Shown: positions 1 to 14,500, counted from the stretch's first letter. The stretch is 64,000 bases of DNA from Ooceraea biroi (GCF_003672135.1 NC_039508.1:17743945-17807944), one strand, 5' to 3'. The notes: generated from the letters alone by a model not told the origin. Numbers and translations are program-made.

Positions 1-1054
1 ATAATGATGACGTCGTCTCGGTGATCGATCAATTATCTCGAAGTGGAGAACGCTTGAGAATTGTCGGGCGATTAAAGGCCGCGCATCTTCGTCGGTGTCG
101 CATCTTCGTCGATGTCGCATCTTCGCGCGATGCGCTGACGAACGTTCGTCAATCTAATGTTCTCCCCGAAAAGCGCATTAAATGATCGATTTATCAACTG
201 TTTTTTACCCCTCGACATCTCGCAATCGCGTCTCCTAATGAAGTAAATTTGCATAAAAGTATTCTGCTGTATCCTGCTCAAAAGATAAACTGCGCTCGCT
301 TTGTTCCTCACGGAAGGCGTTATTCGGACAACGAGGAAACGACGACCTGATCAGCAATAAATTACTCTCGCGACATCGTTATTACATCGCAGCGCGATCT
401 CCAACGTCTGACAGCTACAACAGTAATTCGAAAAATCGCGGAAGGGCCGTTTTGTGGTCGCTTGCCTCGCCGCGACTTCGTCACGCTAACGCTAACGAGA
501 CGCTCGCTCGCGATTTGAGATCCGCGAAGAGAGATGTTTCCATTCCAGGCACGTCACTCTCGTAGGTAATTCCCGGATGAAACAGGAGCACCGTCTTCGT
601 CTCACGGTCTCTCTCGACACGCAAGACCAACCAGGCCCCTTCGGCTACCTGGGCATGCACGCAATGTATTATATAATCGGGACACGCTTGCTACGTGCAT
701 GGTCGGCGACGGATTCGCGAGCTGCGAGCTGCAGTGATTCCGAAGTACGGAAGGACTCGCATCGAACAAAAGTACCAGAGTCCACGTGCCGGGAATGAAA
801 GGAGCGGAAGTGCGCCTCCATCTCGGAAGACTCAAGAGACGGGACGTGATTCGGCGTCGCGAAAGGACTGCCAATCCTTCCGCGGAAGTCGCCTTCATCG
901 ACATGCCGCTCGTCTTAAGCATTAAAGCTAGACTATCATGTAGTCAGAGACGCACGATTCAATGAGGCCGCGCCGGGGATTTACTTGCGTCTTTAGATGT
1001 GCTGCCGAGGTAGAATCGCGATCGGCTGCAGTTTAATGCGCGGGGAATCGAGCT

Positions 1055-1261
1055 AGCTCTGTGAAGTTGGTACTCCGAAATGAGAATTTTACAAAAATTG
1101 ATATGGCATTCGATTGTGCACAATTTGTCTATATTTGTCCATATACAATCGTTTTTTGTCTATCTTGCAAAAAAAAGTAAAAATAAACAGAAGAAGTGAA
1201 GAAATTTTATCATGTGCACTCAATTTTTTAAAAATTCTCATTTCGGCAACTTCACAGAGCT
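1055..1261. mobile_element. 207-bp palindromic MITE with 9-bp target duplication
   Basis: The inverted ends start AGCTCTGTGAAGTTGG and extend about 45 bp with one 4-nt gap and few mismatches. The element is flanked on both sides by the 9-bp direct repeat AATCGAGCT (1046-1054 and 1262-1270). A 9-bp duplication with terminal inverted repeats fits Mutator-like or Foldback-type elements. It has no coding capacity. Its outer ends match those of the foldback element at 43160-44005. Confidence 0.85.
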
Positions 1262-1401
1262 AATCGAGCTATCAATTTGCGATTTTGGTGCTTCAACGAT
1301 TTTCGTTAAAATTGGTTCAAGTCTTGTCGGTGGTGTTATATCAGATTATTGCACAATTTCTGTCGCATTTCGTACGCTTATTTTCAACGCATAATAAATT
1401 A

Positions 1402-1482
1402 TTATTAGATTTGTTTGTGAACTACGCTGCTAGATAGTATGCAATCAATCTAATGATGCAGTTCAAAAACAAATCTAATAAA
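1402..1482. repeat. 24-bp inverted repeat hairpin
   Basis: TTATTAGATTTGTTTGTGAAC at 1402 is repeated in inverse at 1459-1482 with two mismatches over 24 bp and a loop of about 33 nt. It may be a very small MITE or a folded transcript segment. No clear target duplication is visible. Confidence 0.6.
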
Positions 1483-3719
1483 GATGTATTCCATGTCGAA
1501 GACAAGCGCACGAAATACGACAGAAATGATGTAATACCCAATTTATGGAATTTATACTTGGCTCTCTCCATTAACTCGAGTAATATGATAGATACTATGT
1601 CAGTTATCGCGATAATTAAATCATCGTTATTTCTGTAGATAGCAAGGTGTAAAATGTATCTGTAATTTAATGATCGGAGCAAGGTGTAAGTGTGTAAGGT
1701 GTAATTTAATGATAGAATAGCACTCTTTCTATGATGATTCTATAATGATATCACTCTTTCTACTTGCATAATTTAAAGCCGGGACATTTCTGCTAAAAGA
1801 AATTATTTCCATATTGATGGAGGACTTCATAGACGAGTAGAGCGGCAGCGTTTTCAGAACAATCGAGAGAACGGAGAACTCGATAGCTCTCTCAGATTGG
1901 CGGTTTGCTTGCTATGCGTTGCGTTCGAGGAAGGTAAGGAAAGGCACTGAATTTCGATTGCTCTGATTTCTCGAGGCGTTTCCTGAGAACGGAGGACTTC
2001 GTCGCCGGGCAACAGGTTATTTAAATTAAGGCCTGCTGTTTCTCTCAACGAGACGAATGACGGCAGAGTCCGCGGCAAGCAGAAGAAAGAGGTAAAGCGA
2101 GCGACTCGTCGAGACGACGAATGGCGGACGCGCCTCTCGATTCGCAATCGATACGTACGTGACCGGCTTCCGAAAGAAGAGCGACGCGAAACAATTCTCC
2201 GCCTTCTCCGTCTCTCTCGGCATTGTGCTACCATGACGACTACCATATTGTATTCCAGACGGATCACGTTGATTCGGTCAAACTGTAGCAACATGCCGCA
2301 CAATAAACTCGCGAATTCGTCCATCGCCGGTAATTATATTTGCGCTTGTGATAATCAAACTAAATATCCAGTTTGTTCGAAGGATAATTTGCTGAGAACC
2401 GCGATTCGAAAACTCGCTCTTTTTAGTTAAATTCTATCTACATTCGGAATAAGTTTTAAGACAGAGTACACTTTAAGCAGAAATTTTGCAGAGTGAGATA
2501 AAAGGGGAATCTCTTAATTGGAAACATAGAGAGTCATTAACAAATTGTAACACACCGAGTTGAAGCATTCTTAAGCCGAAAGATTGAGATGAAGAGTTTC
2601 TTCATTACTTAATAAGCCGCGATTCTGTATTGGTAATTATTACGGCTGGAAAAGTTCATTGCGCCTTCCAATGCGCGAACTAATTTAATTTACCGGAGAT
2701 TTGTTGCTGATGCGTTTCGTTACGTAGCGCTTTGCATAATAAATTTATGGGTTTCTTCGTAAAGCAGAAAATTTGTATAGTCGCTCGTGTTACGATGACG
2801 GATAAGCCGTGAATTTAATAGCAGTGCGTTAACCGAGAGCTTTAAACTCGCGCGTTAGCGCTTTATGCTTCTGAGCACAAGACCTTTCGTACAACGGTGG
2901 ATTTTAATTACGGCGGGTTATTAGTCTTCCACATCGGTAGGTATATCCGCAATATCGAGAGCTTGCAAAGAGCTCTCCAAGTCCGGTGATTTATAGACAC
3001 ACCGAGAGACCCGAAAAAGAGCCGGCAATCGGGAAAGTGGAGCGACACACACCGAAAATACATTGCTCGAAAACGTCGCTCTGTTCGGGCAATATTATGT
3101 CCGGAATATGCAAAGTGGAATATCGCGAGGAATCGCAATATCGACATTGGGAGAATAGGACGCTGCCCGGAAAAATGTATTATTCATGAATTTATACGTC
3201 TATCTCTCTCGTGTATTTCTCTTGCGTGTGCCTTTCGGGAATTATTCTTTTCTTATTTCGCAATTGTGATTTTCCGGGTACTTGGCGGCGCGTCAAGTCA
3301 GGTATTTCGAAAACGAATATTTTCTCGATGACGTAGGCGATGGCGGATGATAAATTTCCGAAGTACGAGCAACGTGATCTTACGGAATAAGCACGAGACG
3401 AAATCTCCGCCCGTAAACTCCTATCGCGATGCGAATCATTTCACCGTAATGTCCGAGGTGAAACACGTGGAAGCAGAATGCGACATTCGGATCGAGATTG
3501 CGGAATCATGATAAAACGTCGTACACCTTATTACAACGGTTGTTCCTTTGAGGATTTAACTCAAGTCATTTCTCGTGATAGCCTTCTACCAGGGATTTTC
3601 TCGGCGGAATTTTATCCGTCAATCCTACCGCGACCCGAAATTACGCGCGATCGATCCGCGCGCTGCGATTGACGGAGCTGATTTGAGCGCGCGCGGAACG
3701 CGATTATTTTCGCGAAATA

Positions 3720-3946
3720 TTGGCTTGACCGAGAAGAAAGTTCATGCCGACCCTCTTAGCAAAATTCAAACGCAAACCTCTGCATTAGGAATTAATTTAA
3801 CAAACTTTCGCGTCTGAATCCTACCAAAAAAATCTTGGACTTTCCGGTAACGCCAAATTTTGTATAATATTAATTCTTAATGCAAAGATTTGCGTTGGAA
3901 ATTTGCTAAATAAGAGGGTCGATATGGACTGGAAAGGTCAACCCAA
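3720..3946. mobile_element. 227-bp palindromic MITE flanked by TA
   Basis: Inverted ends TTGGCTTGACC / GGTCAACCCAA lie directly inside TA dinucleotides (3718-3719, 3947-3948). Arms of about 75 bp match with a 4-nt gap and scattered changes; the best block runs GACCCTCTTA...ACGCAAA...GCATTA and GAATTAAT. TA duplication and a short palindromic body fit a Tc1/mariner-type MITE. No open frame. Confidence 0.75.
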
Positions 3947-4568
3947 TAGCTTGCTCTCTGATCGCAAACAGCCGCGTTCTCTCGCGACGGCAAGCGTCAT
4001 AAATTAAATTGCTGCTCGCTCATGTCGATCGCTGAAATTAAAACGATATACTCGAAAAGAGCAAAGAGAGGAACAGTCTGTATCGCCGCGGGGCGGAATT
4101 GACGAGGGAAATATCGCGAGGAATAAAGCATTCCCTAACTCTCCGACGACTTGTGGAATGAAATCATTATTTTTTGCCGTTCTGCGTGTAAAATAAGTTA
4201 AAGGCGTTTATGCTATGCGAATCAACTTTATCGTGCCGATATTCCAGTAAGATATCGTCGCATTATCGCGCGATCCAGAATACGCCGGAACGGATAACTG
4301 CGTTTCAGCCAGCGAATAAATGTCTCATTTTTCGTTGAACACGAGTTGCGAAGTCATTAGGCGCATTACGCTGGCCAATTATATTACATAATATTCAATA
4401 TCGCCGCGCGTTATTTTCCAAATAACTTGAATTCACGTGCGTGTCATTAACGGAAATTACATTATCGTCGTGTCGTATTAAATTTCGCTATAGAATGTGC
4501 ATACAACGATTGCCAATTAATGTCGGTAAATTAAATTCGACATCAACAGCGTGTCATTTCGGTTGCAC

Positions 4569-4608
4569 GAGAAAGAGAAAAAGAAAAAGAGAGAAAGAGA
4601 GAGAGAGA
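4569..4608. repeat. GA-rich microsatellite
   Basis: Imperfect GA/GAAA tract of 40 bp. On the sm transcript strand it is CU-rich. Confidence 0.85.
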
Positions 4609-4772
4609 TGCACGCCTCCGCAATAAATTCACATTGCATCTCGCGTCGGATTCTGACGGCTGCATCAGGAAAATTTCGCTCGCAGAAATTTCCCGTCGAG
4701 CCTGACCCGACAGAAGTTATGTGTGATACTTCCTTTGAATTAGCCGACTGGCTCACGTACTCGTGCACACAC

Positions 4773-4812
4773 GAGAGATCGAGATAGAGAGAGAAAGAGA
4801 GAGATAGACAGA
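4773..4812. repeat. GA/GATA-rich microsatellite
   Basis: Second imperfect GAGA/GATAGA tract, 165 bp after the first. Confidence 0.75.
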
Positions 4813-5268
4813 CCCAATAGGCTACCATGTGGGACGACCGTGAAAGGAAACTCGCGAGGAAAACGAGCTCGTAAAATCTTGCGAGGCAGCTTTGAAGCGC
4901 GCGCGCGTTTAATGACGGTTCGAGAGAAACTCACGGCAATTTTAATCGGCCGTTACAGCGAGCGCGAGGAGATTACACGCTCGCGATTAAACCGGCGAAA
5001 CGGCCGGTTAAAATAATTACCGAGGTCGCGGCCGGAGCGAGTCGCTTTTCGCGCCGCTGCTGGTCAGAGATCGCGCGGGCACGCGCGCGGGAAAATGTAC
5101 GAGAGCCGACACGAGCGTTTCATCTTTTTCGCTGGATATTGCCGGAGCTGTCTATCCGCGTGGTGTATTTTTCTGGCGCCTTTGTGAGCAACGCACAATG
5201 CAGCATCGCGACCAGAAAGCGCCACGATAATTCTCCGCCCGACTGTGCTTGGGTATGCCTTTTCTTAC

Positions 5269-5324
5269 CTGCTTCGTGAGATAAATGTATTGGATTTGTC
5301 GTAGCGCGATCTGCGCTGGCTATC
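5269..5324 (-). other. Candidate cryptic or alternative exon (56 nt)
   Basis: On the minus strand an acceptor-like CTTCTTAG and a strong donor CAG|GTAAGA bracket 56 nt that are open in two frames. If spliced after the 16344-16440 exon it would read DSQRRSRYDKSNTFISRS and, not being a multiple of three, would shift the frame. It does not resemble the expected LNVYKN block of hnRNP-L. Chance splice-like pairs are common, so confidence is low. Confidence 0.15.
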
Positions 5325-8300
5325 CTAAGAAGTACGACAGATGATAATAAACGTGGTACGATTTTTCGGTTAAGCTGATAGGTCTGATTGTGAGTTTAGA
5401 GTAATATTTTCGTTTGCTTAGGTTCTGCATTCTCTCACAAACGGAAAACCTATTCGAGATAAAGCTTCCTCAAGCGTTCCATATGAATACACGAAAATCA
5501 ATCTTGAATTTTCCGCTTTCAGTCGTAAGGTCAATCGCTAGGTTTCCTGGATCTATTTATAGTTATTATCGGGCGATATTCGTGCCGTTCGATAAGGACT
5601 CGAAATATATTCGACGAGCTTGCAAATTGTCGTCCATCGACTCGACGACTGAAACAACGCGCAGTCTCATAATTTTCAATGCGAAATTAGGAGACGTTAA
5701 TGTGTAACAATCTCTTTTACTCGCCCGTATTTTTCCCCGACACTTGCTACGTGAAAGCGCCACGTTCCTTCTCTCGAGAGGATGGCGATCCATCCTTTTC
5801 AGTGAAACAACTCGGTCGGGTCGACATTTTCCAGAAAAGGAAGTCATTGCCCACAAAGTACAAGCGGAAATCGCACAAACAGGGATTACAAATATTTGCC
5901 GAGAGAGTTTCAACTTGGCGACGATTCCCGCGTGCCTCTATTTTTCGAAAAATTACTCGTTTCTTTGACGCAACGAAATTCCGTAATAAATATATACATG
6001 TGTTTTCATTGTAGAAACATTAGCGTTCCATTTCGACTTTAAATTTATTTGCTTGCGCTTGCGTATCGAATTAGCATTAACGTAACACTCAACGTAGCAG
6101 TACGCATAAATTGCACCACGCTTCGCGTTCAAATATATCTTCGCGATAAACAAAGGCGAGAGAGACAGGACTGTCGAATCGCGTCGCCATAATAATGCTG
6201 TAAAAGTAAAGATCGTTGAAAATTTAATGATTGCTCGGGAATGATACGCGGTAGAAATATATTTTCATCGACCGCATTTCCAGGTGTGATCATCGCGAGG
6301 CGGAAACGCGGGCGTGCGCAGGAAAATTTAATTATTGCTGTTCCTGCTTTACGCGTGTCAGCCTCCGACATTAGCCATTCACTTTTTATTATGCATAACG
6401 CTCGTTACGGCCGAACGAGCGCGCATGGAATGACTGCAGTGCTCCCGCGTTAATTTCGCCGCTGATATCGCCTCGAAAACACTCGATTCTGAAACCACGG
6501 AAACCATAAACGGACGACCCGTGTGTACAATCGATACAGCCAACTAGATACGGCCGCGAGATAGTGTTGCATACCGTTCGCGAACCTGATGTTGCACTAC
6601 CGCGCACGTTAGAATTTCTTCAAATGAGAAACGAGAACGCCACGCGTTTCTCACGTCGATAAAATGTTTACGACGGAACTCGATTAAAATGCAAAGAGCT
6701 ACTTCCTGCCGCAAATGTCTCGGAATATTCCCGAATGTTCCTTTTCCCGTGTAAAGTGACTGCATTGTTTATCCGTGGTAGCTTTACTACATTAGCGATT
6801 TATGTTTCAATTATACGCGTTTTAAGTTTGTAATCTGTTTACATCGACTGAATATTTCAAAAGCGTCTAATCGACCGTGTCCGGATGAGTATTAAACGTA
6901 AATGTTAACGGATTTCCCGGCGGGAACAGAGCCTTCTCGTGCAGAGATTCAAAGAAAAGGGAAAAGATTAAACAAGATTTAAAGAGCGCAAGTAGAAGGA
7001 GAGACAGAAAGCAAGGGAAGAGCTACAGAACATTTGCAGGGATGCGAATTCCTGCTTCGCGAGACGTGGTGTGCAACAACAACGCGGAATGTTCGTAAAC
7101 AGATGAAAAATTAATTAGCCAGACTCAATGACCGAACACAATCGCAATAAACGTCGAGTCGCCACGGCCGGCTTTAATCAACGCAGGTAATTAATCCTGT
7201 ACGAGGTGCAGGCGGGGCACATCGGCTGCTACATCGACGGCTTTAATTGGACTGGGGATCATTGAGCGATTCCTCGTGCCCGGCCAGCTTTTGATATCAA
7301 TCGAGAGAAGTTTCTTAATGGCCGAGAGATCCGACCGGAGAGGAGAGAAGCGCGTACGCGAGAAGCATCTCTACAACCTATTTGCGCCTCTGCCGTTATT
7401 AAAGTTTTATAAAAAGTTCGACGGCACGTTATCGAGGCCCCTCTCGTAACAGAAGACTAGCTCTCGCGCCTTTGCCGTTGAATCTGAATGGCGTGATCGC
7501 GAAACTCGTTCGGCGTACTCGAGACGAACGAGTCCTCGCGATGATCCAAATTCATTGAAGGTAATACTCGAGTGTACCGACAACTTTTTATGATATTATG
7601 CCATCGTGCCTGTTTACAAAAGCTCCTCGAGCTGGAATACGATGCGTCTCGCTTTCCATCAAATTATATAGGAACGTGTCTTTGGAGAAATGTGTGCAAT
7701 CTAGAAATTGGAAACTGAGAAGAGCGTATCTCTTCAGCAACGAGAAACGCAAAAATGATTTTACTAAAATTATTTAAGGATTCTATTTGTATTTAACTTG
7801 TATTTAATTTAATTTAATAAATAATAATAAAATTGTAGTCGAATATGCACTCCGACATGCGCGCGCTCGGAGGAGAGGAGAATCCCTCTATGATCGCTCT
7901 CGTTTGTTTCGCTGCCATTGAAAAACAATTGCGTTAAGTAAAGGAAAATATCTCGAAGAAAGTGTCTGTTATTCTCTCCCTGGTCACGCCCCACAAAATA
8001 AAATTTTTAATATTTGTATTTAATCAAAATTATAAGACCAAGCGGAAGCTAAACACGATTATCAGTGTGTATGTTTCAGTCGTTCAGTTTATAACAGTAT
8101 AATATTTGTCGACCAATCATCTTAACTTTTTTAATTACTCACTGAAGAAGAGCCGAAACAGAATCGAAACGTTCGACGAATATTGTACTATTATTAATTG
8201 AGTGATTGAAATATACACCGTTTTAGGTTGTGCCTGCTACTAGAATTTCGAGGAAAAATGCTTTTTTCATAATTACACAACTAATGGTATGGCATGCACG

Positions 8301-8460
8301 TATTCGCTCGTTAATTTCTAACGACGCAAGTACGTAAAAGCGCATAAACAGGTCATACAATGCACAACAAAGTGTAGCACCATCCGACCAGTCTGCCATT
8401 AACGCTCTTAGGCTTATATCTTTACATATTTACGCGCTGCGGAAAAGCTGCGGCATAGCA

Positions 8461-8516
8461 GTGTAACACAAAACTGGAGTTCTTTGGTAATTAAAACGTT
8501 CCACCTTGTGTTACAC
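8461..8516. repeat. Small hairpin
   Basis: GTGTAACACAA (8461-8471) pairs perfectly with TTGTGTTACAC (8506-8516), with a few more pairs inside and a loop of about 24 nt. No further function can be read. Confidence 0.5.
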
Positions 8517-11500
8517 AATTTTAATCATCATCAACCTTGGACGTTTATGCAGTGTTCGACCGAAATTTGCATTTCAATTAATATCGCTGCCACACGAATT
8601 TTACGTTATCTGCAATGAACACACCGCGCTCCATCCCGTCCATTTGTCCGTTTCGGGGTATTTAGCAGGTTCGAAATAATAATAAAATTTGCTTAATTCA
8701 CGGAAATTCAATTTAGGGTCGCTTTTCCACACTATTTTGAATAATTTCGGGCTTCTGTGCAAATGTGGTTCACGGCTCTTTCCATTGACCCAACTGCAAG
8801 GCATAGAGTTTAACGAGTGCAAATAATGTGTAGAAATTATTTGCCGAAAGCATACATTCTCTCTCTGCAGAGTTTCTATTACCTTAATTATAACGGTGGA
8901 GCCGAATAACAATTTTCCCGTACAAGCAGCGAGTCCATAAGTTTACTTGTTCAGAAATCCCAAATCTGCAAACGTCTCCGGAATGATTTTTATGGAAACT
9001 TCCGTGATTTAAAAGTTCTCGTTGAAGACAGATATGTTTGAAAGACACTGATGGATTAAAGCGCTCCACGATTTCGGGATCGACGGCGTCTACTAAAAAC
9101 GGTATGGAGAGATCAAAAGTAAAGAATGCCTCGATGAATGCTGAATGCGACTGTTCTCGATGACTAATAAAACTTGGAAGATTAAAAGGAGCGAGTCTTT
9201 GCGCTTCTAATTTTAGACGTACCGCAAATCTGCAACGATTCGTGCTGTCACTGGCGGAATAAAGCGTTTTCTCGATTCGTGGCTTGTTGACAAGGACGAT
9301 GATTGACGACGCGCGCGTTTCGCGCAAACGGCGGAATCGAAGAAGCCTGGGGAGACTTTTTCTCGTGGGGGGAGAGGGAGGGAAACTTTCAAACTTTGAA
9401 CCTGTGTCTGCGAGGAGAGAGACTCGAGGGAGGAGAAACTCGAAGCAGTCGGACCGTTCGGTGCGATTTGCAATTCAAACGCGAAAAGTAAGATCTCCCG
9501 GTGCACATAGCAGCCACGTCGCGCTGACTGGCACATGCCAGCCGCGTTTCGGAATTTAACACCGATGATAACTCGGGACTGAATTAATCGGCCGCATATT
9601 AACGAGACTCGCGCGACGAGTTGATCGTAACGCCGTGGAAAATTGTCGACCCAAAAGTCGGCCCGGCGTTTCAGAAAAGTCAGGCGCCGTCTTGATTCCT
9701 TATTGCCAGCCTCACGCTGATTTGCAATTCAACAAGTAAAACAAGTCGAGCAAGTAAAATGGGGTTAATTAACATTTTGTTTCATCCAAGCGGTGAAAAA
9801 TCTTTAGAACGAGAGTGTCGAGGGATCGCGAGATTACTTTTGTAGTTCCGCTACGTCAATCGCGCGATCGTTTTGTTGCGACAGTACAGATTCGTCAAGT
9901 CAATTATAATTAATGGCGTTAATTAGCGACGCTCCGTACATTTCCAGTACGGGAATGTCCAATTTGGCGCGCAGAAACGGATCATGTCACATTGTGTGAT
10001 GACATTGTCTACATAATTGCAGAACTTTGCGAATCGCGTTAACACGCGAAACGTTACGAATTCCGATGATTAACAAGTACGTCATTTTTGTGATATATCG
10101 AAACGCGAAGCTGTAATTGTTTTACTGTACAACGGTCCGTGCGTAACGTGAATTCATAAATTAGAAGATTAAATAACTAGAGAAATCCTTGACAGCATGA
10201 TCGATGGAGCTCGTATTCGTACTCGTAAATTCACCCTTTTTTGCAGTCTGTCAGAACACAAAACTAGGTAAAACGCCTTAAAATGCACAAGACTTTATAT
10301 TTCACTCGACTGAAAAATTTCTGCAAAAGAGGCTCGTATATGAGAGCTTAAATGCTTCTGCTAAGAGAGCGTCAGGCAACAAAATATTAAAGTGACAGCT
10401 AAATGTAAAATATAATAACAGTCATATTATGCATTTTATAACATAAATGTTATAAAAAGAAAAACAAGAGAAACACGGTACGCTATTATATTACTGCAAC
10501 GTAACATGCAACGCCCTACGTTCCATTAGAGAATTCATAAACCAATTTACATCTAATTTCACGTAATTATTCGCACGCGAAATGACACCGAAGCGACAAT
10601 AAGGTTCGACCGCGCTGAGTAAATGCGTACAGAACGAAGATAAAATATACCCGTGATCATCATCCATTAAAGGTGCGTGCAAAGGGAGAACGACGAAGGG
10701 ACATAATTCGCGATAAACGTCGGATCACCAACAATGTACAGTGAACACGATGGCAAATAATTACGGTAATGAAAATGAATGGCACGAAGCGGCAGACGAA
10801 AAAAAAAGCGTACTCTTTTTGCTTTCAGCGTTGAGCTTTATAAAACAAAAATGACAATTAACGTTTTTAATTTCTTAAAATTAGTAGGCCTAATTAAAAT
10901 TAGTAGGCAGAGTCAGGTACATGTAAAATGAAAAAAAATTGCGGAGTAGAATAGTAATAGAGCTTTTTCTCATGATCACAAAACTTAATAATGAGAATAA
11001 AAGAGTCAACCTTTGCCTCACAATTAGTGAGGCAATTATTGGACAATTATAGACAATTACTAAATGTTCGAGTAATATAAATGTCAGTTACCGCGTTTCT
11101 TCTCGCGGAATAGCCGAATGACACTGCATTCTCTATCTCTCGCTCTGTCCCTCTTTCTCGGAAAGCGGAATGTGAGATAATCTGCGGTGCGAATAGAATG
11201 CGGCGTATGCGCTCGGCAGAAAATGTAATTTCAGGAGCGCAGCCGGTTCCCCCCTGATGCGAGGGAGTCTCGCTTAGCAAAGTCGCCGAAAATTATGCTT
11301 CTTTAAATCCCACCGTTTGACGCAACACGCTGGTAATTGCTTTTTATGCGCCGCAATCTACCTCCGTAACGTCGTTTTCCACGACGCGCGATACGTCCAG
11401 TTATTTTCTCCCCGCGGAAAGAAGTGTCCGACGCGGTAATACCATGAGTAATTGCTAAATTTGCATTCCCGCGTTTGTGGCGCGGGCAGGAATCGCATCG

Positions 11501-14500
11501 TCATGCAAAACGAATAAGTGAAAAATAGAATCCGCGTGATGCAATGAAGAGTGCGAGAGACATTTTTCTCTTTCGCGTTCAATATGAACGAAGCGGATGT
11601 ATAAATTAAATTAAAATCTCTTTTATTTCTCCGCTTATAGTTTCACAGAGAAATTTCCGACAGAAATATTCCGACGGATGATTTCTGGATAGTACTTTAC
11701 GTCAAAAATAACAAAAACAAAATTAAGAGAAAGCACGTTCAAAGCAAATAAGTTTTTAAAGCTTTCTACTTCAACGTGGTCAAGGAATTCTGAGCGAATC
11801 TTCGCTTTCTATTGTACAGAAAATACACACGGCGCTTCCTCTCGCTTTTGTGCATTTCCTCCTTGTAAATTTCGAAGAATCGTCCATCAGAAAAGTACGC
11901 AGACGAGAAAAACACGTATATCATCAACGCATCGTTAATGCCGCTCGAATGAGCGAGTAAATACTCGGTGTCCGATAAATTTGCACGTTCTCGAGAGCGA
12001 GATAAGCCGGCACGTAGAGTAACTTTGTCAACCCTGTCGACATGCCTCACGATATTCGCTGAATGAAGATCTCTCGTTGCGGCGATTTGCCGGCAACGTC
12101 GCGTGCGCATACGTTTTATCGTCGTCCACTTCCGGGGGTGAGTATGATACGATGATGATGATGGAACGGGAATTAATTTGGTTGAAACTTTCGGAAATAC
12201 ATTCCACGTGCCGACAACAGCTCGTGATAACGTCACGGCGACGTTACGTGACGTTTTAAATTAATCTGGCTTCACGCTCCGAGTGAAGCGGTAATTGAAA
12301 AGTGCGGTTATTATCACACTAGCAGCTGTTAAACGTCGAGCGAATTTATCAATTTTTTCAACTTCAGTGCCGACACGACTTCCTCACCGGGTGTCGCAGA
12401 GGACAAAAGTTTAATAGCGATTCTCCGGATGCAGCACTCCCGAGGGACGGAGACGTGGGCGTTACGGAATAAAGGCAAGAGCGCATTTTACACGTTCCCG
12501 TGAAAAAGCTGCGGGCGTTAGCAGAGTGCCAGCTGGAGAAACAGCGAAATTTCGTAAAGGGGGAACGACGAAGATGGCGAAAACAATGGAACAATGGACG
12601 GAACGTGCCAGCTTCGCGAATGTTTCGGTATCATTAATAACATCCTCGCGAGTACCAGAGTAAGGACGACGAGTGCCCAAAGAGAAATAAGGAATCGGCC
12701 GCAATAAAGAACGGCGCTGTTTCAATGCAGGAATGTCCAAGGAATTACCGAGGCGAAAAGGAAACGTGTACTGCGAGGAATAAACGAAATTCCCCCTATT
12801 CTGTCTGCGAACACCGAAAAGATAAGCAAAAGGACTAACACACAGGATAAGGGCGGACGACAGCCCTTTGTACGCTTTAAAGCCGGCGATGTTTCTCTCC
12901 CTCGTGCAAGAAAACGTACTTCAAATCGAGACAACATGCGGGTCCGCTTCTGGGTCAAGCAATCCGCGCGGGACCACGAGCTACGTGTGTGACGTGCGAC
13001 AACGTAGAGTTGTCCCAGTTTGATCCACGCAAATCGTTACCAGCAAAAATATCCGATCTCCCAATAGAACGCAAGACACGTCTAGGAGGGATGATGTTGC
13101 AGATCCATCAGCAGACCATGCAGCTTGGTCAAATATTTCCCCGATGCATCCGATACATCCGCGACGCGCACTCTGTCCCGGAGATGCACGCACGTATCGT
13201 AGATCCGTTCGCATGATTCATGCGGCTCGTGTGTAGAGTGAAGCACCACGCTTTCCGACGAGCACGACCGCTATTTGGCAGGCCTTTCCATTGGTAATAG
13301 GGAGACAAGGGGTGGGTAAAGCTCCTGTCACAAGCTCCGCCTTGAAATCCAATTTCAAGCTTCGGGTTGCGCCTTCGGCTCTATTTTCGCGTTTCGCTCT
13401 ACCGTGAACGTCTCTTCCTCGCCGGTATGCGTGCTCGCATGCATGTACGCATACAACACGCACACACGCTGCCGAAATTTTTGCCGACGTCGTGTTAACG
13501 CTCCTAAAAGTCTTTGCGTCTTGTTCGGTCGCCTCCTCCGGGAGAGAAGCTCTTTTGCGTGATGCGAGTTGTTTCGAGTCTCAGAGTTAAGCCGACTTAT
13601 TTTCATGTAATTAGATCGGGATGATCCAATTGAAAGACTTTATTGGAAAGACTTGGCTCTTTATTTATCGACTGTTGCTCTTCAATCGCGTATAATAACA
13701 GGTTTCAACCTTTAAGGTTGCCACTTTTGCAGAGAAATCTCGTATAACGCGCGATCTAATTATAAAGTTGTGTTGCGAAAGATCATTAAATAATTGTCCG
13801 CAGTCTTTCCGAGCAAATAAAAGCCAAAGTTCATGACAAAGGTACCGGGGGATGGTCGATTGAGTGCACTTTACGATTTCAAGTGTGTGCTCGCAATGTT
13901 GCAGAAGAAGCAGCTGTGCGCGATATCCGAACGGAAAATACGGTCGCTATCGCCAATAAATATCTAACATTTTCCAATATGACCCGCATGGTCGGCTGCT
14001 AGGAAGCGATCAGGAAAGATAACGACGAATCGAGGTAATTCCGAGTCGAACGGGCGAGGGAATTATGTTATCGGCGACCGTCGTCGTTGTATTATTTTTG
14101 CCACTCGCTGAAGAAACTCCCAAGCTGAACGTGAAGCGATAGCGAAAAAGGAAGCTCGCAATTTCGATTCTCATCAAGAGAAAGATTGATCGAGAGACAT
14201 GTTCCTGAATATCGGGAACCCTTGTTATTAACGATGTGCAGAAATTTCGACACATTCTTTTTTCTTCCCGAGACAGCTCGCGAGAGTGATGTACGCAGAG
14301 AAGATCGCGCGGAATGCTCGAAACTCGAAGAGTAATGACACGCCCACACGCGGGCGCGTGTCTCGCTAATGAATGATTGCGCCCCGTTGGCATTCAGCCA
14401 CTCATTTTTCGCGTGTTTTCCCGGGATATAATGCCGCGTGTTTGCGCCAAAGAGACGCGCCTTTGTGTGGGGCGAGCCACTTTTTTTCGTCGCGCTGTCT

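Noticed and set aside
1854..2324. 156-codon minus-strand frame, and a similar one at 11766-12236
   Set aside because: Composition is Arg/Ser-rich with no motif; frames of this size are expected by chance in CpG-rich DNA.
8101..8184. CTGAAGA...GAAAC motif with a flanking AATATTTGTCGA inverted pair, recalling Penelope-type hammerhead ribozymes
   Set aside because: The segment between CTGAAGA and GAAAC does not form the required stem II, so the ribozyme fold is not supported. It may only be an old repeat fragment.
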